DNA of 64,000 bases, taken from contig NZ_JAHFVL010000003.1 in assembly GCF_018599185.1 (NCBI RefSeq), positions 434,001-498,000 of the forward strand, in the 5' to 3' direction. Positions 53,234-61,322 of this stretch are shown one piece after another. The translations under genes and the position numbers were made by a program. How positions within the stretch are numbered: the stretch's first letter is position 1; each line of letters begins with the position of its first letter. Source of the stretch: Rhodanobacter sp. LX-99 (lineage in GTDB: Bacteria > Pseudomonadota > Gammaproteobacteria > Xanthomonadales > Rhodanobacteraceae). Under the pieces are notes generated by a model that was given only the letters and a program-made list of their open reading frames with translations, was not told the DNA's origin and did no database searches.

Positions 53234-53345
53234 CCCATCTTCCGGTGGATGCCGAAGCACCTCCGCAGGAGTTGGCACCGTGGCGGAAACGCTCCGCAGG
53301 TTGCCCCGGCTTCAAAGGGCCTGTCCCTCAGCCGGTCTCGATGAG
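53234..53345 (-). ncRNA. SAM-I (S-box) riboswitch
   Basis: The minus strand shows the core: CTCATCGAGACCGGCTGAGG, then GACAGGCCC...GAAGCCGGGGCAACC, then GGTGCCAACTCCTGC and GAAGATGGG. P1 forms from CTCATC (53340-53345) and GATGGG (53234-53239). Downstream, a CGGCGG/CCGCCG hairpin (53204-53219) and a CCGGT/ACCGG pairing next to the metX ribosome-binding site suggest a platform that blocks translation when SAM is bound. No T-run is present, so transcription termination is less likely. Confidence 0.93.
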
Positions 53346-53353
53346 TGGAGCGG

Positions 53354-53415
53354 ATAGTGAATGCTCCACGGCATCCTGTCAATAGACGTCTAAACGTCTA
53401 GGCGTATATATGTTT
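53354..53415 (-). promoter_or_regulatory. met operon promoter with tandem met-box-like 8-mers
   Basis: Minus strand: TTGACA (53377-53382), 17 nt, CACTAT (53354-53359), placing the start near 53347, right at the riboswitch. Directly upstream lie four tandem 8-mers from 53384: AGACGTCT, AAACGTCT, AGGCGTAT, ATATGTTT. The first equals the E. coli MetJ consensus and the next two match it at 7 and 6 positions. No metJ is seen in the window. Confidence 0.6.
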
Positions 53416-53489
53416 ATTCGATCAAGTCATTTGTCATCATGGCGTAGCGGAAACATGCTCACTGCACCGCAACATCACCGGAGATCCGC

Positions 53490-54125
53490 ATGAGCCTGCA
53501 ACTGGGCGACACCGCCCCCGATTTCACCCTCGACTCCACCGAGGGCCCGATCCGCTTCCACGACTACGCCGGCGGGCAGTGGGTGGTGTTCTTCTCGCAC
53601 CCGAAGGACTTCACCCCGGTATGCACCACCGAGCTCGGCGCGTTCGCCAGCCGCAAAGCCGAGTTCGACGCGCGCAACGCGCGGCTGCTCGGCCTGTCGG
53701 TGGATTCGGTGGCCGACCACCAGGGCTGGGCGAAGGACGTCGCGGACGTCGGCGGCACCGCGCTGAACTACCCGCTGCTGGCCGACCCGGCGCTGGACGT
53801 GGCGAAGCTGTACGGCATGTTCCACCCCAAGGCCGATCCCAAGGTCACCGTGCGCTCGGTCTTCATCATCGATCCGAACCGCAAGGTGCGGCTGATCCTC
53901 ACCTATCCGCCCAGCGCCGGGCGCAACGTCGACGAGGTGCTGCGCGTGCTCGACTCGCTGCAGCTCACCGACGGCCGCAAGCTGACCACCCCGGTGGACT
54001 GGCAGCCCGGTGACGACGTGATCATCGCGCCCTCGGTCTCCGACGACGACGCGAAGAAGCTCTACCCCGGCGGCTGGAGGACGCTGAAGTCGTACCTGCG
54101 GCTGGTGCCGGCGCCGCTGGCTTGA
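53490..54125 (+). CDS. 1-Cys peroxiredoxin (Prx6 type)
   Basis: 211 aa. Peroxidatic C45 is in FFSHPKDFTPVCTTELGAF, and no second Cys exists in the protein, so it is a 1-Cys enzyme reduced by an outside thiol. The Prx6-type C-terminal domain is present (TPVDWQPGDDVIIAPSVSDDDAKKLYPGGW). It reduces H2O2 and organic peroxides in the cytosol. Divergent from the met operon, with GGAGAT before the start. Confidence 0.95.
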   Translation: MSLQLGDTAPDFTLDSTEGPIRFHDYAGGQWVVFFSHPKDFTPVCTTELGAFASRKAEFDARNARLLGLSVDSVADHQGWAKDVADVGGTALNYPLLADPALDVAKLYGMFHPKADPKVTVRSVFIIDPNRKVRLILTYPPSAGRNVDEVLRVLDSLQLTDGRKLTTPVDWQPGDDVIIAPSVSDDDAKKLYPGGWRTLKSYLRLVPAPLA

Positions 54126-54196
54126 GCACCTTGCTCCCTCCCCCTGCAGGCAGAGTGAGGAGCAAAATCGCTGCTTCCCTCAAGCCATCGCCCACG

Positions 54197-55213
54197 ATGC
54201 ACATCCAGCCCGACCTCTCCGCCGCCATCGGCCATACGCCGCTGCTGCGCCTGCGCCACGCCTCCGCGCTGACCGGCTGCGAGATCCTGGGCAAGGCCGA
54301 GTTCCTCAACCCCGGCGGCTCGATCAAGGACCGCACCGCGCTGGGCCTGCTGCTGGATGCCGAACGGCGCGGCCTGATCCGCCCCGGCGGCAGCATCGTC
54401 GAGGGCACCGCCGGCAATACCGGGATCGGGCTGGCCCTGCTCGGCGCCAGCCGCGGCTATCGCACCACGATCTTCATGCCCGAGACGCAGAGCCGCGAGA
54501 AGATCGACGCGCTGCGCATCGCCGGCGCCGAGGTGCGGCTGGTGCCCGCGGTGCCGTACAAGGACCCGAACCACTACGCGCACCAGGCCCGCGCCCATGC
54601 CGAGGCGGCGAATGCGGCCGACGCGGGCAGCGCGTGGTTCGCCAACCAGTTCGACAACACCGCCAACCGCGACTGGCACGAGGCCACCACCGGGGTGGAG
54701 ATCTGGCAGGACGCCGGCGGCCACGTCGACGGCTTCGTCTGTGCCGCCGGCACCGGCGGCACCCTGGCCGGCGTGGGCCGCGCGCTGAAGGCGCGCCACC
54801 CCGGCGTGCGCATCGCGCTGGCCGACCCGGACGGCTCGGCACTGGCCAGCTACGTCAACACCGGCGAGCTGGTCGCCAGCGGCAATTCGATCAGCGAGGG
54901 CATCGGCTCCAGCCGGGTCACGGCGAATTTCGACGGCGCGCCGATCGACCTGGCCTGGTCGATTCCCGACGACGAGTCGGTGCCGCTGCTGCATCGCCTG
55001 CTGGCCGAGGAAGGCTGGTGCACCGGCGGCTCCAGCGGCGTCAACCTGGCCGGCGCGATCCGGCTGGCGCGCGAACTCGGCCCCGGCCACACCATCGTCA
55101 CCGTGCTCGCCGACGCCGGCACGCGCTACCAGGCGAAGCTGTTCAACCCGGCCTTCCTGCGCGGAAAAGGCATCCCCGTGCCGGACTGGCTGGCGCGGGC
55201 GTTTCCGGGCTGA
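54197..55213 (+). CDS. PLP-dependent cysteine synthase family protein
   Basis: 338 aa starting MHIQPDLSAAIGHTPLLRLRHAS; an upstream in-frame start reads through a low-quality repeat-like stretch. PLP Lys is in FLNPGGSIKDRTALGLL, and the phosphate-binding loop is GTGGTLAG. The substrate loop reads VEGTAGNTGIGLALLGASRGY, with TAGNTG instead of the TSGNTG of CysK, typical of a separate cysteine-synthase-like subgroup. It may make cysteine or act in transsulfuration; the sulfur source is not predictable. Next to the met operon and peroxiredoxin, it fits sulfur metabolism. Confidence 0.85.
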   Translation: MHIQPDLSAAIGHTPLLRLRHASALTGCEILGKAEFLNPGGSIKDRTALGLLLDAERRGLIRPGGSIVEGTAGNTGIGLALLGASRGYRTTIFMPETQSREKIDALRIAGAEVRLVPAVPYKDPNHYAHQARAHAEAANAADAGSAWFANQFDNTANRDWHEATTGVEIWQDAGGHVDGFVCAAGTGGTLAGVGRALKARHPGVRIALADPDGSALASYVNTGELVASGNSISEGIGSSRVTANFDGAPIDLAWSIPDDESVPLLHRLLAEEGWCTGGSSGVNLAGAIRLARELGPGHTIVTVLADAGTRYQAKLFNPAFLRGKGIPVPDWLARAFPG

Positions 55214-55264
55214 GCATCCCGCGCAGCCATCGCCGCTTCATGCGCGTCCTGCTAACGTAATCGG

Positions 55265-55990
55265 ATGACTCCCCTCCCCGATACGTCCGCCCTGCACGCC
55301 CGGCTGCAGCGCGACGGCTTTGCCTTCGTCACCGCCGACATCATGCGCGACCTGCTGCAGGCGCAGGCCCTGGCCGACTGGCCCGCGTTCGCCGCCAGCT
55401 GGAACGACCTGGCGCCGGACACCTATCTCGCCGCCAGCGGCCGCCATCGCCGACGCCGGCATGCCACGTTCTCCGCCGATGCCGACGGCGGCATCCGCCG
55501 CGAAACACATCAGCCGCACTACCAGAGCCTCAAGTACAACCCGCTGCAGGGCGACATCCAGCGCTGGTTCGAACCGGTGCTGCCGGCGATCGCCGACGGC
55601 GCCAGCCTGCGCCGCATCCTCGGCTTCTGCCACGACTGCTTCGGCGCGCTCGCGCCGGCCACCCGCCACTGGCACGTCGAGGTGCACCAGTTCCGCATCG
55701 AGGCGCGCGCGGACGAAGCCGGCGAGCCCACCCCCGAAGGCGTGCACCGCGACGGCGTCGACTACGTGCTGGTGCTGCTGATCGACCGCGAGAACATCGA
55801 GCGCGGCACCACCACCATCCACGCCGCCGACCGCGGCGTGCTGGGCAGCTTCACGCTGACCCGCGCGCTGGATGCGGCGCTGGTCGACGACGCCCGCGTG
55901 TTCCACGGCGTCACCGCGGTCACGCCGCTCGACCCGTCGAAACCGGCGCACCGCGACGTGCTGGTGGTGACGTTCAAGGCGGCGCCTTAG
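55265..55990 (+). CDS. 2-oxoglutarate/Fe(II) dioxygenase, 2OG-Fe_Oxy_2 type
   Basis: 241 aa. The cupin-like core carries an HxD pair in PEGVHRDGVDYVLVLLIDREN and the distal His in DARVFHGVTAV, with a basic 2OG-binding region near DPSKPAHRDVLVVTF. The family includes amino acid hydroxylases such as L-isoleucine dioxygenase, some of which also act on methionine. The position beside sulfur amino acid genes is suggestive of an amino acid substrate, but this is inference. Starts 50 nt after the cysteine synthase gene. Confidence 0.85.
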   Translation: MTPLPDTSALHARLQRDGFAFVTADIMRDLLQAQALADWPAFAASWNDLAPDTYLAASGRHRRRRHATFSADADGGIRRETHQPHYQSLKYNPLQGDIQRWFEPVLPAIADGASLRRILGFCHDCFGALAPATRHWHVEVHQFRIEARADEAGEPTPEGVHRDGVDYVLVLLIDRENIERGTTTIHAADRGVLGSFTLTRALDAALVDDARVFHGVTAVTPLDPSKPAHRDVLVVTFKAAP

Positions 55991-56202
55991 CCGCCGGCCC
56001 ATTGGGCGGCCCCGCAACATTCGCACCGCCCGGCACCGTGGCGTAGACGCCCGTCAGACCGCCCGCAAGGCCGGCTGGGTTCCGCCCGTTTCGCGCCTGC
56101 GTCGACCGGCTGGCACGCCTTGCGGCCGCGCATTGCGGTCGGCTTCGACGGCTGCGACACTCCACCGTGAAGCGGCGTCGCCGCCATTCGAGGGAAGCCA
56201 CC

Positions 56203-56562
56203 ATGTCCGTCGCCGCGAATATCGTGATCGCCGTGATCGCGCTGCTGCACCTGTGGTTCCTGATCCTCGAAATGTTCCTGTGGACCCGTCCCTCCGGTCG
56301 CCGCGCGTTCGGCACCACGGTGGAATTCGCCGAGCAGTCGAAGGCGCTCGCCGCGAACCAGGGCCTCTACAACGGCTTCCTCGCCGCCGGCCTGGTCTGG
56401 GGCCTCTGCCTCGACGGCGACGCCGGCTTCCACGTGAAGGTGTTCTTCCTCGCCTGCGTGCTGGTCGCCGGGATTTTCGGCGGGCTGACCGCAAGCCGGA
56501 AGATCCTGTGGATCCAGGCGTTGCCGGCGCTGATCGCACTGGTGCTCATCCACATGGGCTGA
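56203..56562 (+). CDS. DUF1304 membrane protein
   Basis: 119 aa with four membrane segments (IVIAVIALLHLWFLILEMFLW, NGFLAAGLVWGLCL, VFFLACVLVAGIFGGLTA, IQALPALIALVLIHMG). Motifs WTRPSGRRAFG, NQGLYNGFLAAGLVWG mark DUF1304, a family of unknown function. GGGA precedes the ATG. The stop shares a base with the next gene's ATG (TGATG). Confidence 0.9.
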   Translation: MSVAANIVIAVIALLHLWFLILEMFLWTRPSGRRAFGTTVEFAEQSKALAANQGLYNGFLAAGLVWGLCLDGDAGFHVKVFFLACVLVAGIFGGLTASRKILWIQALPALIALVLIHMG

Positions 56563-57239
56563 TGGCGCCGACATCCATGACGATTCCCTCCCGCGAAGCT
56601 GTCGGACGACGTTTCGATCCCGCGCGGATGCAACACGCCCGCGAGAAAACCCGGGCCGCGCTGCACGGCATCCGCGAGCGCATGCGCCCGGGCATCAGCG
56701 AGGACGAGGCGACGGTCGAGGCGATGGACGTGTTCCGCGGGCTGGGCTACGAGCGGTTGTGGCATCCGGTGCTGATCCGCATCGGCGCGAACACCACCAG
56801 GACCTATCGGCAAGCCTCCGACCCCGGCGTGCGGCTGGGCGAGAACGACAGCTATTTCATCGACCTCGGCCTGGTGTTCGACGGCCACGAGGGCGACGTC
56901 GGCGACACCTTCGTGGTCGGCCACGCGCCGCAGCGGCAGGCCTGCGCGGACGCGGCGCGCGCGCTGTTCGGCGAAGTGGCCGAGGCGTGGCGAGAACAGG
57001 GGCTGAGCGGCCAGGCGCTGTATGCGTTTGCCCGCGAACGCGCCGAGGCGACGGGCTGGCGCTTCAACCATGCGATCAAGGGGCACCGGGTCAGCGACTT
57101 CCCGCACTCGATCCACCAGGGCGGCGATCTCGGCGACCTGGAAGCATCGCCATCGAGCGGGCTGTGGATACTGGAAATCCAGATCGCGCATCCGACGGAG
57201 CCGTTCGGCGCGTTCCACGAGGACCTGCTCGTCGCATGA
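56562..57239 (+). CDS. M24-family (Xaa-Pro aminopeptidase-like) protein
   Basis: 225 aa from the ATG at 56562, coupled to the previous gene; MTIPSRE at 56577 is an alternative. Creatinase/aminopeptidase fold without the N-terminal creatinase domain. Candidate metal ligands are Asp in YFIDLG, Asp in DVGDTFVVG, His in RVSDFPHSIHQGG, Glu in LEIQIAHP and Glu in HEDLLV. It is short for a prolidase; substrate unknown. It overlaps the next gene by ATGA. Confidence 0.82.
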   Translation: MAPTSMTIPSREAVGRRFDPARMQHAREKTRAALHGIRERMRPGISEDEATVEAMDVFRGLGYERLWHPVLIRIGANTTRTYRQASDPGVRLGENDSYFIDLGLVFDGHEGDVGDTFVVGHAPQRQACADAARALFGEVAEAWREQGLSGQALYAFARERAEATGWRFNHAIKGHRVSDFPHSIHQGGDLGDLEASPSSGLWILEIQIAHPTEPFGAFHEDLLVA

Positions 57240-57742
57240 AGATTCTCGTCTATGGCAACTCCGGCTCCGGCAAGAGCACACTCGCCATGCTGCTGGCCAA
57301 ACGACACGCGCTGGCCCACCTGGATCTCGACACCATCGTGTGGGAACCGGGACAGATCGCCACGCTCCGTCCAGCCGAGGCCATCGCTGCGTCGCTTCGC
57401 GAATTCATCGACGGTCACGCTGCCTGGGTGATCGAAGGCTGCTATGGAGAGCTGGTGGAGGCCGCCGCGCCGCACTGCAGCGAGTTGGTATTCCTCAATC
57501 CCGGACGCGATGCCTGTCTCGCCAACAACACGCGCCGCCCGTGGGAACCGCACAAGTACGCGTCGCCGGAAGCACAAGACGCCATGTTGACAAATCTGCA
57601 GGCATGGGTGAGCGGCTATTACGAGCGCGACGACGACTGGTCGTATCGCCGTCATCGGCATATCTTCGATGCCTTCGGCGGCAACAAGACGGAACATGTT
57701 CAGGTGATTCCGCTGCATACTGACCCATCCGGTCGCGGCTGA
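57236..57742 (+). CDS. P-loop NTPase of the adenylate kinase-like type
   Basis: 168 aa. Walker A GNSGSGKST is at residues 7-15. LDLDTIVWEP and WVIEGCYGEL resemble the substrate-facing motifs of small kinases related to FlaR/topology modulators. No lid domain of a true adenylate kinase is visible. Function unknown. Last of three coupled genes. Confidence 0.8.
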   Translation: MKILVYGNSGSGKSTLAMLLAKRHALAHLDLDTIVWEPGQIATLRPAEAIAASLREFIDGHAAWVIEGCYGELVEAAAPHCSELVFLNPGRDACLANNTRRPWEPHKYASPEAQDAMLTNLQAWVSGYYERDDDWSYRRHRHIFDAFGGNKTEHVQVIPLHTDPSGRG

Positions 57743-57840
57743 TCGCCCGCACCCGTCGCCCATTGAAAAAGCCGTCGACAGGAAGCACCTGAGCAGACTC
57801 CTACCCTGCGCTTGCCGCAGCACTCTCCGGAAATCCGATC

Positions 57841-59970
57841 GTGGCCCGCAAGAAACCCCTCCCGCTCTATCGCAACATCGGCATCATCGCGCACATCGAC
57901 GCGGGCAAGACCACGACCACCGAGCGCATCCTCTACTACACCGGGCGCAAGCACCAGATCGTCGACGTGCACGACACCAAGGAAGGCAAGGGCTCGACCA
58001 CCACCGACTACATGGAGCAGGAGCGCAAGCGCGGCATCACGATCCAGTCGGCGGCGGTGACCGCCGAGTGGAGGGGCCACCAGATCAACGTGATCGACAC
58101 GCCCGGACACGTCGACTTCACCATCGAGGTGAACCGCTCGCTGCGCGTGCTCGACGGCGCGGTGGTGGTGTTCGACGGCGTCGCCGGGGTGGAGCCGCAG
58201 ACCGAGACCAACTGGCGCCTGGCCGACCAGTACAAGGTGCCGCGCATCTGCTACGTCAACAAGATGGACCGCATCGGCGCGAATTTCGCGCATTGCGTGC
58301 AGGGCATCCGCGAGCGCCTCGGCGCCAACGCGCTGCTGTGCCAGGTGCCATTGGGCAGCAGCGACGAATTCGTCGGCATGGCCGACCTGGTCGCCGGCGT
58401 AGGTTACCTGTGGGCCTCCGACGACAAGGACAGCACCTGGGAAACCGTGTCGCTGGAACAGCTCAGGGCCCGCCTGACGTTCGGCGCCAGCGCCGACAAC
58501 GCGTGGATCGCCGACCTGCCGAAGCTGCGCCAGGACCTGCTGGAAACCGCGCTGGCGCTGGACGACGACGCCTTCGAGCGCCTGCTCAACACCGGCGAGT
58601 TCGACCCGGCGGTGCTCAAGCAGTGCATCCGCCGCGGCACCGTCACCGGCGCACTGGTGCCGGTGCTGTGCGGTTCGTCGTACAAGAACAAGGGCGTGCA
58701 GCAGCTGCTGGACGCCGTGGTCGACTACCTGCCCTATCCCGGCGAGAACGGCGGCATCGCGATGGTCGACGAGGACGGCCACGTGGTCGGCGAACAGGCG
58801 GTGACCGACGACGCGCCGGCGCGCGCGCTGGCGTTCAAGGTGATCAACGACCAGTTCGGCACGCTCACCTTCTGCCGCATCTACTCCGGCGTGATCAAGA
58901 AGGGCGACACCCTGCTCAACGTCACCCGCGGCAGGAAGGAGCGCATCGGCCGCATCGTCGAGGTGCAGGCCGACGACACCCGGGAAATCGACGAGGTGCG
59001 CGCCGGCGACATCTGCGCCTTCGTCTCCATGAAGGACACCGAGACCGGCGATTCGCTGGCCGACCCGGCGCACCCGGCGCTGCTGGAGCGCATGCGCTTC
59101 CCCGACCCGGTGATCAGCGTGTCGGTGGAGCCGAAGAACCGCAACGACGTCGACAAGCTGTCCAGCGCGCTCTACAAGATGGTCAAGGCCGACCCGTCGC
59201 TGAAGCTCGAGGTGGACCAGGAGACCGGCCAGACCGTGCTCAAGGGCATGGGCGAGCTGCACCTGGAGGTGACCATCGACCGCATGCGCACCGAGCTGGG
59301 CGTGGAGGCGAACATGGGCAAGCCCCGGGTCAGCTTCCGCGAAGCGTTCGGCAAGACCGTCGAGCACACCTACACGCACAAGAAGCAGACCGGCGGCTCC
59401 GGCCAGTTCGCCGAAGTGACGATGATCTTCGAGCCGGGCGAACCGGGCTCGGGCGTGGTGTTTTCCGACGAGGTGGTCGGCGGCCGCGTGCCGCGCGAGT
59501 ACATCCCGGCGGTCGAGCATTCGGTCAAGGCCGAATCGCAGGAAGGCCAGGTCGCCGGCTACGAGGTGGTCGACTTCAAGGCGCGCCTGATCGACGGCAA
59601 GTACCACGACGTCGACTCCTCCGCGCTGGCGTTCGAGATCGCCACGAGGCAGTGCTTCCGCGAGGCGCAGAAGCTCAGCAAGCCGAAGCTGCTGGAGCCG
59701 ATCATGCACCTGGAAGTGGTGATGGAAGCGGACTACCTCGGCGACGTCATCGGCGACATCAACCGCCGCCGCGGCACCGTCAGCGACCAGGGCCACAAGG
59801 GCAGTTCCGCCTTCGTGCAGGGCTTCGTGCCGCTGGCCGAGATGTTCGGCTACATCAACTTCCTGCGCTCGGCCACCCGCGGCCGCGGCACCTTCACCAT
59901 GGAGTTCGACCACTACGAGGACGTGCCGGCGAGCATGGTGGAGAAGTTGATGGAGAAGGAGGCGAAGTAA
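57841..59970 (+). CDS. Elongation factor G paralogue (EF-G 2)
   Basis: 709 aa with a GTG start. The G domain has AHIDAGKTTTTERIL, GITIQSAAVTAEW, DTPGHVDF and NKMD, followed by domains II-V with the EF-G end YINFLRSATRGRGTFTMEFDHYEDVPASM. It is shorter and more divergent in the linker than the main EF-G normally encoded in the str operon, so it is probably the second, FusA2-like factor; its role in translocation, recycling or stress is not known here. Single gene with a terminator. Confidence 0.9.
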   Translation: MARKKPLPLYRNIGIIAHIDAGKTTTTERILYYTGRKHQIVDVHDTKEGKGSTTTDYMEQERKRGITIQSAAVTAEWRGHQINVIDTPGHVDFTIEVNRSLRVLDGAVVVFDGVAGVEPQTETNWRLADQYKVPRICYVNKMDRIGANFAHCVQGIRERLGANALLCQVPLGSSDEFVGMADLVAGVGYLWASDDKDSTWETVSLEQLRARLTFGASADNAWIADLPKLRQDLLETALALDDDAFERLLNTGEFDPAVLKQCIRRGTVTGALVPVLCGSSYKNKGVQQLLDAVVDYLPYPGENGGIAMVDEDGHVVGEQAVTDDAPARALAFKVINDQFGTLTFCRIYSGVIKKGDTLLNVTRGRKERIGRIVEVQADDTREIDEVRAGDICAFVSMKDTETGDSLADPAHPALLERMRFPDPVISVSVEPKNRNDVDKLSSALYKMVKADPSLKLEVDQETGQTVLKGMGELHLEVTIDRMRTELGVEANMGKPRVSFREAFGKTVEHTYTHKKQTGGSGQFAEVTMIFEPGEPGSGVVFSDEVVGGRVPREYIPAVEHSVKAESQEGQVAGYEVVDFKARLIDGKYHDVDSSALAFEIATRQCFREAQKLSKPKLLEPIMHLEVVMEADYLGDVIGDINRRRGTVSDQGHKGSSAFVQGFVPLAEMFGYINFLRSATRGRGTFTMEFDHYEDVPASMVEKLMEKEAK

Positions 59971-60020
59971 GGCTTCGTCTTCGACCGCGCGCCGGCGATT
60001 TCAGCCGGCGCAAGGCAGTA

Positions 60021-60052
60021 AACCCGGGGAGCGATCTCCGGGTTTTTCTTTG
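60021..60052 (+). terminator. Rho-independent terminator of the EF-G paralogue gene
   Basis: Stem AACCCGGGGA / TCTCCGGGTT with a short loop, followed by TTTCTTTG, about 50 nt after the stop. Confidence 0.9.
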
Positions 60053-60139
60053 TGCCTAACGTTGTGGCGTTCCGTCACTATGAGGCGGATGATGTGGCGC
60101 TGTCACACCCTGCCGAATCACGAAACGGGAGATGCCGAG

Positions 60140-61096
60140 ATGAGAACGTCCGGAACGGTTTCCTCGATGCTGGCCGCGTGGCTGCTGGTGTTTTCCGTAA
60201 GCGGATATGCCAGCGACAACGGCGTGGCCGTCGACGCGGCGAAATACGCCAACCGCGCCACCCTGCCGGATTTCACCGCCGCCGCCTGCCCCGACAACCC
60301 GCGTGCCCTGGTGCAGATCAAGGGCAATCTGTACCGGCATACCACCGGCCCCGGCCTGGCCGTGCACAGCGGCTTCGTGCTGATCACCAAGGAAGGCGCT
60401 CTGGTGATCGATCCGGCGATGACCTGCACGGCGACCTGGCTGCGCGACGAGATCCGGCACCGCTTCCACGTGAAGGTGAAATACGTCGTCTACACCCACG
60501 GCCACGCCGACCACATCAGCGGCGGCCAGGTGTTCCAGCGGGACGGCGCGACCGTCGTGGCCAACCGGCGCGCGCTCGAACCGATCGTCGGCGAGAAGAT
60601 CCCCACCGCGCTGCCCGATCGCGTATTCGACACCGACATGACGATCACCCTGGGTGGCGAAACGGTGCTGCTGCACCGGGTCGCGCCCAGCCATTCGGAC
60701 AGCATGACCATGGTGCTGTTCCCCAAGTACAAGGCGCTGCAGTGCACCGACGTCTGCGAAAGCAAGTCGATGCCGTACAACGACTTCCTCGATTTCTACT
60801 ATCCCGGCTGGATCGAGACGCTGGACTGGGTGGCGAAGCAGGACGTGGACATCATCGACGTCGGCCACTACAGCCCTGCCACCAAGGCCGACGAAGCCGC
60901 ACTGCGCACCTACATGGTCGATCTGCACCAGCAGGTGCTGGACCTGGTGCGTGCGGGCCAGTCGTGGGACCAGCTCTACCGCAACGTGAAGTTCAGCGAC
61001 GAGGTGAAGCACTGGACCGCCTTCGACACCATGCACACGCTGAACATCGTGGGCATGTACCGCTGGGTGTCCAACCACCGCCGGGGCGAGTGGTAG
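60140..61096 (+). CDS. Secreted metallo-beta-lactamase-fold hydrolase
   Basis: 318 aa with ATG at 60140. A signal peptide (MRTSGTVSSMLAAWLLVFSVSGYA) precedes an MBL fold with the zinc motif YTHGHADHISGG; further ligand candidates are His in APSHSDSM and in VDIIDVGHYSPATK. The Cys pair CTDVC and the overall layout match no named beta-lactamase class, so the substrate is unknown. Not obviously an antibiotic resistance enzyme. Upstream in-frame Met codons exist but would spoil the signal peptide. Confidence 0.85.
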   Translation: MRTSGTVSSMLAAWLLVFSVSGYASDNGVAVDAAKYANRATLPDFTAAACPDNPRALVQIKGNLYRHTTGPGLAVHSGFVLITKEGALVIDPAMTCTATWLRDEIRHRFHVKVKYVVYTHGHADHISGGQVFQRDGATVVANRRALEPIVGEKIPTALPDRVFDTDMTITLGGETVLLHRVAPSHSDSMTMVLFPKYKALQCTDVCESKSMPYNDFLDFYYPGWIETLDWVAKQDVDIIDVGHYSPATKADEAALRTYMVDLHQQVLDLVRAGQSWDQLYRNVKFSDEVKHWTAFDTMHTLNIVGMYRWVSNHRRGEW

Positions 61097-61256
61097 GACC
61101 ACACGGCAACCGAAATAGGCGATCCGGCGGAAGGTGTACCGAGGCCGCCGGCGATGGCATGCCCGTTCTGTTCGACAGCGACTCCTCCGTTCCTGTACCA
61201 AAGAGAAATGGGGGTGAGCACCCTGGCCCTGGCGAGCAGTAGCATATTGTCCGACC

Positions 61257-61298
61257 GCAGGCAGCGATGCTGCCTGCATCCGGGTGCCGGGGGGCACC
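61257..61298 (+). promoter_or_regulatory. Two hairpins in the leader of the TonB receptor gene
   Basis: A perfect 9-bp stem GCAGGCAGC / GCTGCCTGC (3-nt loop, 61257-61277) is followed by GGTGCC / GGCACC (61283-61298). The ribosome-binding site AGGGA is at 61312-61316. Neither stem has a T-run. They might be a terminator-like or protein-binding leader; nothing else was seen in the 226-base gap. Confidence 0.4.
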
Positions 61299-61322
61299 TC
61301 TCCATCTCGACCAGGGAATACC

